Assembly: GCA_964614585.1 (NCBI GenBank)
Contig: CAZTLW010000014.1
Span: 1-28,581, forward strand
Reading direction: 5' to 3'
Length of the DNA stretch: 28,581 nucleotides
From: JAHEFX01 sp964614585
Lineage (GTDB): Bacteria; Actinomycetota; Acidimicrobiia; Spongiisociales; JAENVV01
In this document: in pieces, positions 21,706-28,581 of the stretch
Layout: every line of letters starts with the position of its first letter
Numbering within the stretch: position 1 is the stretch's first letter
Made by a program: the position numbers and the translations under genes
The notes under the pieces: generated by a model
Databases searched by the model: none
Told to the model about the DNA's origin: nothing
The model's input: only the letters and a program-made list of their open reading frames with translations

Positions 21706-22911
21706 ATGACCCGCACCGTGTTCGCCGGCGGCTCCGTCTTCGACCCCGCCTCCGGCTCGTTCCAGGCCGCCGACGTCTTGGTCTCCGACAGCCGGGTGGT
21801 CGATGTGGGCGGCGACCTCGACGGCGACGACGGCATCGACTGCGCGGGCCGCTGGGTGCTGCCCGGGCTCATCGACGCCCACGTCCACCTGATGCTGCCC
21901 CATGTCGACTTCGGCCTCCTCGCCCAGACCCCGTTCTCCTACCGGTTCTTCCAGGCGATCGGCTCGATGGCGGCGACGCTCGCCACCGGGGTCACGACGG
22001 TCCGCGACGCCGGCGGCACCGACCTCGGGGTGAAGCGAGCCGTCGAGGCCGGGCTCGTAGCCGGCCCTCGCATGCAGATCTCCCTCACGATGCTGAGCCA
22101 GACCGGCGGCCACGGCGATGGCTGGCTGCCGAGCGGCGCCCACCTCGACCTGCTGCCCACCTACCCGGGGATGCCGGGTTCGATCGTCGACGGCCCGTTC
22201 GAGATGCGCCGCAAGGTGCGGGAGGTGCTGCGGGCCGGCGCCGACGTCATCAAGGTCGCCACCTCGGGCGGCGTGCTGAGTCCCACCGACGACCCCACCC
22301 ACGCCCACTTTGCGATGGACGAGTTGGAGGTGCTCGTGGCCGAGGCCGCCTCCCAGGGGGCGTTCGTGATGGCCCACGCCCAGGCCACCGAGGGGATCAA
22401 GAACGCGGTGGCGGCGGGGATCCGCTCGATCGAGCACGGCATCTACCTCGACGACGAGGCGATCGACCGCATGCGCGAGGCCGGCACCTGGCTGGTCCCC
22501 ACGCTGGTGGCCCCGCTCGGCGTGGTGCGGGCCGCCGACGCCGGGGCGGCGATCCCCGAGCAGTCGGTCCGCAAGGCCCGGGAGGTGGTGGAGGCCCATG
22601 CCGACTCGTTCCGGCGGGCGGTGGCCGGTGGCGTCCGGGTGGCGATGGGCACCGACTCGGCGGTGACGCCCCATGGCCGCAACCTCGACGAGTTGCCGCT
22701 CATGGCCGCCGGGGGGATGTCGCCGGTCGACGTGCTCCGGGCGGCGACCACCGGTGCCGCGGAACTCATGGGTTGGGAGGACCGGGTCGGGTCGCTCGAG
22801 CCGGGTCGTCACGCCGACCTCGTCGTGTGCGACGCCGACCCCCTCGCGGACCTCGCCGGGGTGCGTGACTCGATCGTCGGGGTGTACCAGGGCGGTCGGC
22901 GCGTCGCCTGA
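21706..22911 (+). CDS. Metal-dependent amidohydrolase (Xaa-Pro dipeptidase-like)
   Basis: A 401-residue amidohydrolase-superfamily enzyme with a complete dinuclear metal site: H59 and H61 in DAHVHL, K183 in DVIKVATSGG (the lysine that is carbamylated in such enzymes), H224 in MAHAQ, H244 in IEHGIYL, and the catalytic D317 in GTDSA. The sequence style (TSGGVLSPTDDP, EHGIYLDDEAID) matches the group of bacterial enzymes shown to cut Xaa-Pro or Xaa-Arg/Lys dipeptides, often labelled prolidase-like. Hydrolysis of a cyclic amide is an alternative. ATG 21706 starts the usual N-terminal beta strand. It is divergent from the HSL-type hydrolase gene; the 52-bp gap holds both promoters. ppk1 follows 40 bp later on the same strand. 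Confidence 0.9.
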   Translation: MTRTVFAGGSVFDPASGSFQAADVLVSDSRVVDVGGDLDGDDGIDCAGRWVLPGLIDAHVHLMLPHVDFGLLAQTPFSYRFFQAIGSMAATLATGVTTVRDAGGTDLGVKRAVEAGLVAGPRMQISLTMLSQTGGHGDGWLPSGAHLDLLPTYPGMPGSIVDGPFEMRRKVREVLRAGADVIKVATSGGVLSPTDDPTHAHFAMDELEVLVAEAASQGAFVMAHAQATEGIKNAVAAGIRSIEHGIYLDDEAIDRMREAGTWLVPTLVAPLGVVRAADAGAAIPEQSVRKAREVVEAHADSFRRAVAGGVRVAMGTDSAVTPHGRNLDELPLMAAGGMSPVDVLRAATTGAAELMGWEDRVGSLEPGRHADLVVCDADPLADLAGVRDSIVGVYQGGRRVA

Positions 22912-22951
22912 GCCGGGCGGATGCGACCCGGAGCCTGCTTCAATCGGGGTC

Positions 22952-25045
22952 GTGGCGGACGTGACGATCGACGAGGGGGGACCCAGCGCCGGTGGCTGGG
23001 TGAACCGGGGTAGGGCCGGGCGCAATCCCGACCACTTCTTCAACCGCGAGCTGTCGTGGCTCGACTTCAACCGACGCGTCCTCGCCCTCGCCGGCCGTGG
23101 GGATCTCCCCCTGCTCGAGTGGGCGAAGTTCCTCGCCATCACCCAGTCCAACCTCGACGAGTTCTTCCAGGTGCGCGTCGCCGGGCTCATGGAGCAGGTG
23201 GCGGCGGGGGTGACCCAGGCCCCGGCCGACGGGATGACGCCGAGCGAGCAGCTGTCGGCGATCGCCGCCGAGGTGCAGGCGATGTACACCGAGCTCGACC
23301 GGGTCTTCGTCGACGAGTTCATCCCGGCCATCGCCACCCAGTCCATCACCATGGTCGGCTACGACGAGCTCGCCGAAGCGGATCGCCGGGCGCTCGACCT
23401 CCAGTTCCGAGACCAGTTGTTCCCGGTCCTGACGCCGTTGGCGGTCGACCCGTCCCACCCCTTCCCCTACATCTCCGACCTGAGCCTCAACCTGGCGGTC
23501 CGCATCCGCGATCCCGAGGGCGAGACGAAGTTCGCCCGGGTGAAGGTGCCGCCGATCCTCGACCGGTTCCTGCCCACCGCCGACGGGACCCGTTTCGTCC
23601 GGCTGGAGGATCTCATCGCCGCCCACCTCGGAGACCTCTTCCCGGGCATGGAGATCGTCGACCACCACGCGTTCCGGGTCACCCGCAACGCCGACATCGA
23701 GGTGGAGGAGGACGAGGCCGACGACCTGTTGGAGGCGATCGCGACCGAGATCGCCCGTCGCCGCTTCGGGCGGGTCGTGCGCCTCGAGGTGCACCCCGAC
23801 ATCCCTGCCGAGGTGCTCGACCTGCTGAAGCGGGAGCTGCAGATCGACCAGGAGCACGTCTACCGGGTCGACGCCCCGCTCGACCTGACCGGGTTGTGGG
23901 GCCTGTACGCCCTCGACCGCCCCGAGCTGAAGTGGCCGCCATTCGGTGGGGTCACCCCCAGTCGCCTGATCGGCCCCGAGGGTGAGCCGGCGGACGTCTT
24001 CGAGGTGCTCAAGGAGGGTGACCTCCTCGTCCAGCACCCCTTCGACGCCTTCGACACGACGGTGCTCTCGTTCATCGAGACCGCCGCCCGCGATCCCCAG
24101 GTGCTGGCCATCAAGCAGACGCTGTACCGCACCGAAGCCGGGTCCAAGGTGGTGGCGGCGCTCATGGAGGCGGCCCGGCGAGGCAAGCAGGTGGTCGCCC
24201 TCGTCGAGCTCAAGGCCCGCTTCGACGAGGAGGCGAACATCAACTGGGCGCAGATGCTGGAGAAGGCCGGCGTCCACGTCGTCTACGGGCTCGTGGGGCT
24301 CAAGACCCACACCAAGATCGCCCTCGTCGTTCGCGAGGAGGAGGGCCATGTCGCCCGCTACGCCCACGTCGGCACCGGCAACTACAACGGGTCGACGGCG
24401 AAGCTCTACGAGGACATCGGGGTGCTGACGGCCGACGACGACATCGGCGCCGACCTGTCCGATCTCTTCAACTTCATGACGGGCTACAGCCGCCAACTCG
24501 ACTACCGGGCGCTGGTCGTGGCCCCCACCCACATGGAGGCCCGGATCATCGAGTTGATCCGCCGGGAGTCCCACCCGGGCGGCCGCATCGTGCTCAAGTT
24601 CAACTCGCTCGTCGACGTGCACGTCATCGAGGCGCTGTACGAGGCGTCGCAGGCGGGCGCCGAGATCGACCTCGTCGTGCGGGGGATCTGCTGCCTCCGG
24701 CCGGGGGTGCCCGGGCTCTCGGACAACATCCGGGTCCGTTCGATCGTGGGTCGCTACCTCGAGCACAGCCGCATCTACCGTTTCGGCACCTCGGCCGCCG
24801 ATCGGGTGTACCTGATCGGGTCGGCCGACCTCATGTCCCGCAACCTCCATCGTCGGGTGGAGGCCTGCATGGCCGTCGACGACCCGTCGCTCACCCGGCG
24901 CCTCGACGAGATCCTCGACTCGGCCCTGCGCGACGACGTGCTGGCCTGGGAGCTGCACCCCGACGGCACGTGGACCCGGGTGCCCGGCGGCACCGACCAC
25001 GAACACCACGCCTACCTGCAGGCCGCCGCCCAACGCCGCCCCTGA
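22952..25045 (+). CDS. ppk1: Polyphosphate kinase 1
   Basis: A 697-residue polyphosphate kinase that moves the terminal phosphate of ATP to polyphosphate, reversibly. The N-terminal signature FFNRELSWLDFNRRVL (29-44) and QSNLDEFFQVRVAG (65-78) are diagnostic. The catalytic domain shows LKTHTK with H453, the autophosphorylated histidine, and YAHVGTGNYN with the second conserved H472; KQTLYRT and LKFNSLVD are also typical. GTG 22952 gives a normal N-terminus and lies 7 nt after the AT-rich TTCAAT; GTG 22961 is an alternative. No PhoP box is visible upstream. It stands one gene away from pstS-pstC, a neighbourhood for phosphate uptake and storage. Confidence 0.97.
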   Translation: MADVTIDEGGPSAGGWVNRGRAGRNPDHFFNRELSWLDFNRRVLALAGRGDLPLLEWAKFLAITQSNLDEFFQVRVAGLMEQVAAGVTQAPADGMTPSEQLSAIAAEVQAMYTELDRVFVDEFIPAIATQSITMVGYDELAEADRRALDLQFRDQLFPVLTPLAVDPSHPFPYISDLSLNLAVRIRDPEGETKFARVKVPPILDRFLPTADGTRFVRLEDLIAAHLGDLFPGMEIVDHHAFRVTRNADIEVEEDEADDLLEAIATEIARRRFGRVVRLEVHPDIPAEVLDLLKRELQIDQEHVYRVDAPLDLTGLWGLYALDRPELKWPPFGGVTPSRLIGPEGEPADVFEVLKEGDLLVQHPFDAFDTTVLSFIETAARDPQVLAIKQTLYRTEAGSKVVAALMEAARRGKQVVALVELKARFDEEANINWAQMLEKAGVHVVYGLVGLKTHTKIALVVREEEGHVARYAHVGTGNYNGSTAKLYEDIGVLTADDDIGADLSDLFNFMTGYSRQLDYRALVVAPTHMEARIIELIRRESHPGGRIVLKFNSLVDVHVIEALYEASQAGAEIDLVVRGICCLRPGVPGLSDNIRVRSIVGRYLEHSRIYRFGTSAADRVYLIGSADLMSRNLHRRVEACMAVDDPSLTRRLDEILDSALRDDVLAWELHPDGTWTRVPGGTDHEHHAYLQAAAQRRP

Positions 25046-25055
25046 CCCCGGGATG

Positions 25056-25124
25056 CCAACCCTGGGTTGTGAGCGTCGGTGATTCGCCAACCCAGGGTTG
25101 TGAGCGTCGGATTCCGACGCTCAC
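25056..25124 (+). repeat. Dispersed 31-bp-period palindromic repeat, locus R3
   Basis: Two forward units (25056-25079 and 25087-25110, period 31) with spacer TGATTCG are followed by an inverted unit end. The last part is a 25-nt perfect palindrome: arms 25100-25111 and 25113-25124 of 12 bp each around one T. The first unit has T and the second A at the centre of CAACCC-GGGTTG. The locus begins 11 nt after the ppk1 stop. The rest of 25046-25178 shows nothing else clear. Confidence 0.9.
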
Positions 25125-25178
25125 GGCCCGCAGAACGAGGGTCTTCCCAACGGCCCGACCACGTGGCCCAATGGGGAC

Positions 25179-26069
25179 ATGGACGAGATCCTCACCTTGG
25201 CGGTCCGGCAGGGCGGCATCATCCGCCGCGACCAGGCCCGTGCCCTCGGGCTCTCCGACTCCGCCATCGACCGACGGATCCGCTCGGGTCGTTGGTCACA
25301 GGCGATCGAAGGTGTCTTTCGGGTCTTCCCGGCCGGCGACGAGCGAGACCTCCTCGCCGGCGCCGTCGCCGCCCTCCCGACCGCCGTCGTCTCGCATGGA
25401 TCGGCTGCTCGACTCCACCGGCTCGATGGGCGGCCAATCGGCGGGGCGACGGTGACGGTGCATGCGTCGCGGACGTGGCTCTTCCCGGAGGTCGAGGTCC
25501 ACCGGACCCGCACCGTGGTGCCAAGCCACGTGGTCCGAGTGGACGGGCTGCCGGTCACCTCGGTGGCTCGGACGGTGATCGACCTAGCCGCCGAGATGCC
25601 GGAGCCGGCCTGGCAGTCCCTCGCCGAGGGCGCCGTCGTCTCGAGCCGCTGCTCGGTGGCCGAGTTGCGGGAGGTGGCGTCGGTGGCCTGTGGTCGGGGT
25701 CGGACGGGCTCTCGACTCGTGCGACGCTTCCTAGACGACCCCCACGTCGGGACGAGCCGGCTCCAGCGGCTGGCGATCGAAGCGCTCGCCGCCGCCAACC
25801 TCCCGACACCCGAGATCGAGTACCCGATCCCCTGGAGTCCGGGTCGGAGGTTCGATCTCGCCTACCCGCAGGCGAAGCTGGCCATCGAACTCGACGGTCG
25901 GCGCTGGCACTCGACGGCCGACCGGTTCCAGGCCGATCGGGAGCGCGACCGCGAGGCGCTGGCGCATGGATGGGTCGTCGTGCGGTTCACGTGGCAGGAC
26001 CTCACCGGTCGGCCGCGTGAGTTCGTCGGCATCGTCGCCCGGCTCCTGGTGGCTCGAACCGAGGGCTGA
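25179..26069 (+). CDS. AbiEi-like winged-helix protein with DUF559 nuclease-like domain
   Basis: A 296-residue two-domain protein. The N-terminal part (about 1-130) resembles the AbiEi antitoxin-type winged helix (GGIIRRDQARALGLSDSAID, then RIRSGRW and GVFRV). The C-terminal part (about 190-296) is a DUF559/Vsr-like domain of the PD-(D/E)xK nuclease fold: E201 in the first helix, D226 in RRFDLAYP, E237 in AIELDGRRWH, then the REREREA-like helix and WVVVRFTW. Actinobacteria carry many such genes, mostly of unknown role; defence or DNA processing is suggested but unproven. There is no AbiEii nucleotidyltransferase toxin next to it. Two Leu codons are CTA (25584, 25731), a TAG-containing codon that looks rare here. 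The gene is bracketed by inverted repeat loci R3 and R4 between ppk1 and pstS, which suggests insertion as a cassette. Confidence 0.82.
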   Translation: MDEILTLAVRQGGIIRRDQARALGLSDSAIDRRIRSGRWSQAIEGVFRVFPAGDERDLLAGAVAALPTAVVSHGSAARLHRLDGRPIGGATVTVHASRTWLFPEVEVHRTRTVVPSHVVRVDGLPVTSVARTVIDLAAEMPEPAWQSLAEGAVVSSRCSVAELREVASVACGRGRTGSRLVRRFLDDPHVGTSRLQRLAIEALAAANLPTPEIEYPIPWSPGRRFDLAYPQAKLAIELDGRRWHSTADRFQADRERDREALAHGWVVVRFTWQDLTGRPREFVGIVARLLVARTEG

Positions 26070-26070
26070 C

Positions 26071-26135
26071 AGCGGCGGTTTCCGACGCTCACAACCCAGG
26101 GTCGGCCACAAGCCGACGCTCACAACCCAGGGTTG
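26071..26135 (-). repeat. Dispersed 31-bp-period palindromic repeat, locus R4
   Basis: A degenerate forward end (AGCGGCGG, 26071-26078), centre TTT, then two reverse units (26082-26105 and 26113-26136, period 31) with spacer CCACAAG. This is the mirror image of R3. It begins directly after the stop codon of the DUF559 gene. Confidence 0.88.
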
Positions 26136-26160
26136 GCGGGTTGGCGGGCTGGCGGGTGTG
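26132..26160 (+). repeat. Short GGCGGGTT-type tandem repeat
   Basis: After R4 the sequence GGTTGGCGGGTTGGCGGGCT and the following GGCGGGTGTGG hold three imperfect 8-bp copies of TTGGCGGG/CTGGCGGG. It looks like slippage of the unit end GGTTGG. No function is apparent. Confidence 0.55.
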
Positions 26161-26196
26161 GCAGGTTGGAATCGGTCCAGGGAAGGGGGACGGAAG

Positions 26197-26229
26197 GTTA
26201 ACGGGCCGTTCACTTCCGGTTCCGGGGGG
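26197..26229 (+). promoter_or_regulatory. Candidate PhoP (PHO) box of pstS
   Basis: Three direct 11-nt units in phase: GTTAACGGGCC (26197-26207), GTTCACTTCCG (26208-26218), GTTCCGGGGGG (26219-26229). Streptomyces PHO boxes are direct 11-nt repeats that start GTTCACC, so phasing and the GTT starts fit well. The box ends 16 nt before a -10 candidate (TACCGT, 26246-26251), overlapping the -35 region as expected for an activated promoter. Confidence 0.65.
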
Positions 26230-26245
26230 AGCCATCCCCGCTCCT

Positions 26246-26251
26246 TACCGT
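26246..26251 (+). promoter_or_regulatory. Candidate -10 element of pstS
   Basis: TACCGT would start the transcript near 26258, leaving a leader of about 54 nt that ends with GGAGG (26301-26305), 6 nt before ATG 26312. The leader makes pstS different from the many leaderless genes around it. Confidence 0.45.
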
Positions 26252-26311
26252 TCGCGGCGGCTGAGGGGTTCCCTGACCTCTCGTGCCCTGATACCAAGAC
26301 GGAGGAAACCC

Positions 26312-27460
26312 ATGACCAAGTATTGGCGTGTGCTGGCATTGCTGGCCGCGATGGCGCTCGTGCTCGCCGCCTGTGGCGGCGACGACGACACCGACGACAC
26401 CGAAGCCGGTGACACCACCACTACCACCGCGGCGGAGGAGACCACCACCACCGAGGGGATGGAGGAGGAGACCACCACCACCGAAGGTGAGGAGACCACC
26501 ACCACCGAGGCTGCCGATGGCGGCGACGACGGTCCGTTCATCCCGACCGGGCTGCCGACCATCGACCCGTTGAACGCCGACCCGGCCAACACCATCGGCA
26601 TCGCCGGCTCCTCGACGGTGTTCCCGCTGTCGACCGCCATCATGACCCGCTGGGAGGACGAGGGTGGCCCGAACTACCCGATCGACTCCATCGGCTCCGG
26701 TGGCGGCCTCGAGCGCTTCTGCGTGGAGGGTGCCTCCGACATCTCCAACGCCTCCCGGCAGATCAACGACGAGGAGATCGCCTCGTGCCAGGAGACGTGG
26801 GGTGAGGACCCGATCGAGGTACGGGTGGGTTCCGACGCCCTGACCCTCGTGGTCAACCCGAACGCTCCCGACGAGTTCAAGGACCTGACGATCGAGCAGA
26901 TCGCCACGGCCTTCTCGCTCACTGACGCCGGCGCCACCTGGGCCGACGTCGATCCGGCCTTCCCGGCCCACCCGATCGCGACGTTCACCCCCGGTGAGGA
27001 CTCCGGCACGTTCGACTACTTCAACGAGGTGATCTTCGACGAGGCCGAGCCCTCGCCGATCATCGGCTCCATCGCCCAGGTCGTGGGCGAGGACGACAAC
27101 ATCACCGTCAATGGTGTCGCCGGCGACGGCTGCGCAGCCGGTGACGAGTCGACCACCTGCGCCATCGGGTACTTCGGCTTCGCCTTCTTCGCCGAGAACC
27201 AGGGCTCCCTGGCCGCGGTCTCGGTCGATGGCGTCGCGCCGAACGAGGACACGGTCGCCGACGGGTCGTACCCGATCGCTCGACCGCTGTTCATGTACAC
27301 GACCGATTCGGTGCTCGACGAAAAGCCCTGGGTTGCCAACTGGATGGCCTACTACCTGCAGGTCGTCAACGAGGAGATCGGCGAGGTCGGGTACTTCCCG
27401 GCCCCGAACGACGCCCTCCAGGAGGCCGCCGACAACATCGCCCCGTTCGTCGAGGGCTAG
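26312..27460 (+). CDS. pstS: Phosphate ABC transporter substrate-binding lipoprotein
   Basis: A 382-residue PstS-type phosphate-binding protein. The signal sequence MTKYWRVLALLAAMALVLAA ends at the lipobox LAAC, so C21 is lipidated and the protein is tethered outside the membrane. Residues 24-75 are a low-complexity Asp/Glu/Thr linker with three TTTTE blocks. The binding domain starts about 94; phosphate-contact segments are GSSTVFPLS (99-107), IGSGGGLERFC (127-137) and SDISNASRQI (142-151). ATG 26312 is fixed by GGAGG 6 nt upstream and by the signal peptide. A PHO box precedes the promoter, so phosphate starvation should induce it. pstC follows after 77 bp that hold a strong stem-loop. Confidence 0.96.
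   Translation: MTKYWRVLALLAAMALVLAACGGDDDTDDTEAGDTTTTTAAEETTTTEGMEEETTTTEGEETTTTEAADGGDDGPFIPTGLPTIDPLNADPANTIGIAGSSTVFPLSTAIMTRWEDEGGPNYPIDSIGSGGGLERFCVEGASDISNASRQINDEEIASCQETWGEDPIEVRVGSDALTLVVNPNAPDEFKDLTIEQIATAFSLTDAGATWADVDPAFPAHPIATFTPGEDSGTFDYFNEVIFDEAEPSPIIGSIAQVVGEDDNITVNGVAGDGCAAGDESTTCAIGYFGFAFFAENQGSLAAVSVDGVAPNEDTVADGSYPIARPLFMYTTDSVLDEKPWVANWMAYYLQVVNEEIGEVGYFPAPNDALQEAADNIAPFVEG
26417..26510 (+). repeat. In-gene tandem repeat coding the Thr/Glu linker of pstS
   Basis: Blocks of GAGGAGACCACCACCACC start at 26435, 26465 and 26489 (distances 30 and 24 bp), preceded by a shorter ACC-rich block. They encode TTTTE-type repeats of the lipoprotein linker. The number of blocks may vary between strains by slippage. 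Confidence 0.7.
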
Positions 27461-27479
27461 GTTCGACGGACTGACAGAA

Positions 27480-27516
27480 GGGTGGTCCCGGTCGGCTCGG
27501 CCGGCCGGGACCACCC
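27480..27516 (+). terminator. Strong stem-loop between pstS and pstC
   Basis: GGGTGGTCCCGG (27480-27491) pairs perfectly with CCGGGACCACCC (27505-27516), a 12-bp stem with a 13-nt loop. No U-tract follows. It probably attenuates read-through or protects the 3' end of the pstS mRNA, so that the binding protein is made in excess over the permease. Confidence 0.65.
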
Positions 27517-27537
27517 CCTCCTTCGGATCGGGATGGG

Positions 27538-28509
27538 ATGACCGACCAACGCAGTCAGGATCGGGCGGAACTCGCCGCCGCCCTCAAGAAGAAGCCCCGG
27601 CCCCGCGAAGCGCTGATCGTAGGTTCGCTCTTCGCTGCCGGCTTCATCTCGATCGCCGTGACGTTCGGCATCCTCTACGAGCTCGGGCGTGAGTCGCTGA
27701 GGTTCTTCGAGGACCCCAACGTCAACCTCGGAGAGTTCCTCGGCTCCACCCGGTGGGCCCCGTCGGCGGGCGATTTCGGCATCTGGCCGCTCGTGCTCGG
27801 CACGACGCTCATCTCGACCATCGCCCTGCTCGTCGCCATCCCGATGGGACTGGCGTCGGCGATCTACCTGTCCGAATACGCCCCAGAACGGGTGCGAAGC
27901 ATCTTCAAGCCGATCCTCGAGGTGCTCGTCGGCATCCCCACCGTCGTCTACGGCTTCTTCGCCGTCACCTTCATGACGCCGCTCCTGCGGAGCATCATCG
28001 GCGAGGACGTCGTCCAGTTCTTCAACGTCGCCTCGGCGGGACTCGTGGTCGGGATCCTCATCACCCCGCTCATCAGCTCTCTGTCGGAGGACGCCATGCG
28101 GTCGGTCCCCGACGCGCTCCGCCAAGCGGCCTACGCCCTCGGCGCCTCCAAGATGGAGGTCTCGCTCCGCATCGTCGTGCCGGCCGCCCTGTCGGGCATC
28201 GGGGCCGGGATCGTGGTCGCCATGTCCCGGGCGGTCGGCGAGACCATGGTCGTCGCCCTCGCGGCGGGCGCCGCCCCCCGCAACTTCACTCTCGGCGAGG
28301 ACCCGCTGTTCTCCTACATCCTGAACCCGTTCCTGCCCGGTGAGGCCATGACCGGCTACATCGTGCGGGTTGCCTCCGGCGATCTCTCCTTCGCCACGCT
28401 CGACTACAACTCGATCTTCGCCGTCGGCCTCACCCTGTTCTTCATCACCCTCTTCCTGAACATCCTGAGCCGCTGGCTCGTGGCTCGCTACCGGCAGGAC
28501 TACGGATGA
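27538..28509 (+). CDS. pstC: Phosphate ABC transporter permease PstC
   Basis: A 323-residue permease of the Pst phosphate importer. After a basic cytoplasmic head (LKKKPRPRE) there are about six membrane spans. Family segments include IALLVAIPMGLASAIYLSEYAP, here in two parts: IALLVAIPMGLASA and IYLSEYAP. PILEVLVGIPTVVYGFFAV and the ATPase-contact loop region DALRQAAYALGASKMEVSLR with its EAA-like ALGASK are also present. AMSRAVGETMVVALAAG is typical of PstC. ATG 27538 is the first good start after the stem-loop. Its TGA overlaps the next ATG as ATGA, so translation into pstA is coupled. It forms a heterodimer with PstA and is driven by PstB. Confidence 0.95.
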   Translation: MTDQRSQDRAELAAALKKKPRPREALIVGSLFAAGFISIAVTFGILYELGRESLRFFEDPNVNLGEFLGSTRWAPSAGDFGIWPLVLGTTLISTIALLVAIPMGLASAIYLSEYAPERVRSIFKPILEVLVGIPTVVYGFFAVTFMTPLLRSIIGEDVVQFFNVASAGLVVGILITPLISSLSEDAMRSVPDALRQAAYALGASKMEVSLRIVVPAALSGIGAGIVVAMSRAVGETMVVALAAGAAPRNFTLGEDPLFSYILNPFLPGEAMTGYIVRVASGDLSFATLDYNSIFAVGLTLFFITLFLNILSRWLVARYRQDYG

Positions 28510-28581
28510 GCGTCGAAGCGCCCCAACGCACCGGTCGGGACTGGTTCCCCGACGACGAGGAGTACGCCAAGGAACTCGATG
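28506..28581 (+). CDS. pstA: Probable PstA permease, N-terminal fragment (cut by window end)
   Basis: The ATG overlaps the pstC stop as ATGA and 25 codons are visible, starting MSVEAPQRTGRDWFPDDEEY and continuing AKELD. This is a charged cytoplasmic head without a membrane span yet, so identity rests on position: pstA follows pstC in almost all pst operons. The rest lies outside the window. Confidence 0.65.
   Translation, partial: MSVEAPQRTGRDWFPDDEEYAKELD

Noticed and set aside
24891..25124. Small ORFs that start inside the repeats and encode peptides such as QPWVGESPTLTTQGW
   Set aside because: The same peptide words arise wherever the repeat is translated, in several orientations. They reflect the DNA repeat and have no ribosome site or conserved length.
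25179..26069. A complete type IV toxin-antitoxin (AbiE) system
   Set aside because: Only an AbiEi-like domain is present. The next gene is pstS and the previous one is ppk1; there is no AbiEii nucleotidyltransferase.
25056..26136. CRISPR array
   Set aside because: The repeats are regular (period 31) but spacers are only 7 nt, are similar to each other and each locus has only two or three units. No cas gene is present.
1..28581. An antiphage island, biosynthetic cluster, prophage or insertion sequence
   Set aside because: Apart from the DUF559 gene I see no defence, synthase, integrase or transposase gene. Most genes are ordinary metabolism, transport or envelope genes.

Overview
The window is a GC-rich, densely coding stretch of chromosome. 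It carries 25 protein genes (the last one cut by the window edge), no rRNA or tRNA that I could see, and no transposase, integrase or phage gene. The gene set suggests a high-GC actinobacterium: a LytR-CpsA-Psr envelope protein, an Eis-like acetyltransferase, a DUF559/AbiEi-type protein, frequent GTG starts, many apparently leaderless genes and 4-bp ATGA/GTGA gene overlaps. An Acidimicrobiia-like lineage is my best guess, but that placement is inference.

Layout. 1-5336: an M28 peptidase, a RarD-like permease, a coupled minus-strand pair (membrane-anchored unknown protein plus Eis-like GNAT), a proline-rich membrane protein, and a solo Nfu N-terminal-domain protein. 5367-11549: a hyuA-hyuB pair, a NUDIX hydrolase, a class I glutamine amidotransferase and an LCP protein. 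11546-20733: a purine cluster with purB (coupled to an acyl-CoA synthetase gene), purD and purA (coupled) and guaB. A YcaQ-type DNA glycosylase gene and a TetR gene lie within this cluster. 20712-22911: an HSL-type hydrolase and a metal-dependent amidohydrolase, divergently transcribed. 22952-28581: polyphosphate kinase ppk1, an AbiEi-like/DUF559 gene, then pstS, pstC and the start of a likely pstA, preceded by a probable PhoP box. This end of the window is a phosphate storage and uptake neighbourhood.

How it works together. Purine genes supply steps of IMP synthesis (purD, purB), the AMP branch (purA, purB) and the GMP branch (guaB). ppk1 and pst link phosphate uptake to polyphosphate storage. 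Five same-strand pairs overlap by exactly 4 bp, and four of six convergent pairs overlap at their stop codons, so there is little room for terminators.

The most interesting non-coding signals are four things. First, a dispersed repeat family (four loci: 1-60, 1298-1379, 25056-25124, 26071-26135) is built from 24-bp palindromic units on a strict 31-bp period, arranged head-to-head around a 3-nt centre; it brackets the M28 gene and the DUF559 gene. Second, a 201-bp intergenic element has inverted arrays of four 7-bp units at its ends. Third, a TANNNT hexamer recurs 6-10 nt before many start codons, which suggests widespread leaderless transcription. Fourth, the YcaQ-type gene has no ATG, GTG or TTG where its conserved N-terminus must begin, but has an ATC codon behind a perfect Shine-Dalgarno sequence. 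No stretch without a gene exceeds 300 bases; the longest are 26070-26311, 15739-15971 and 25046-25178, and all three are described.
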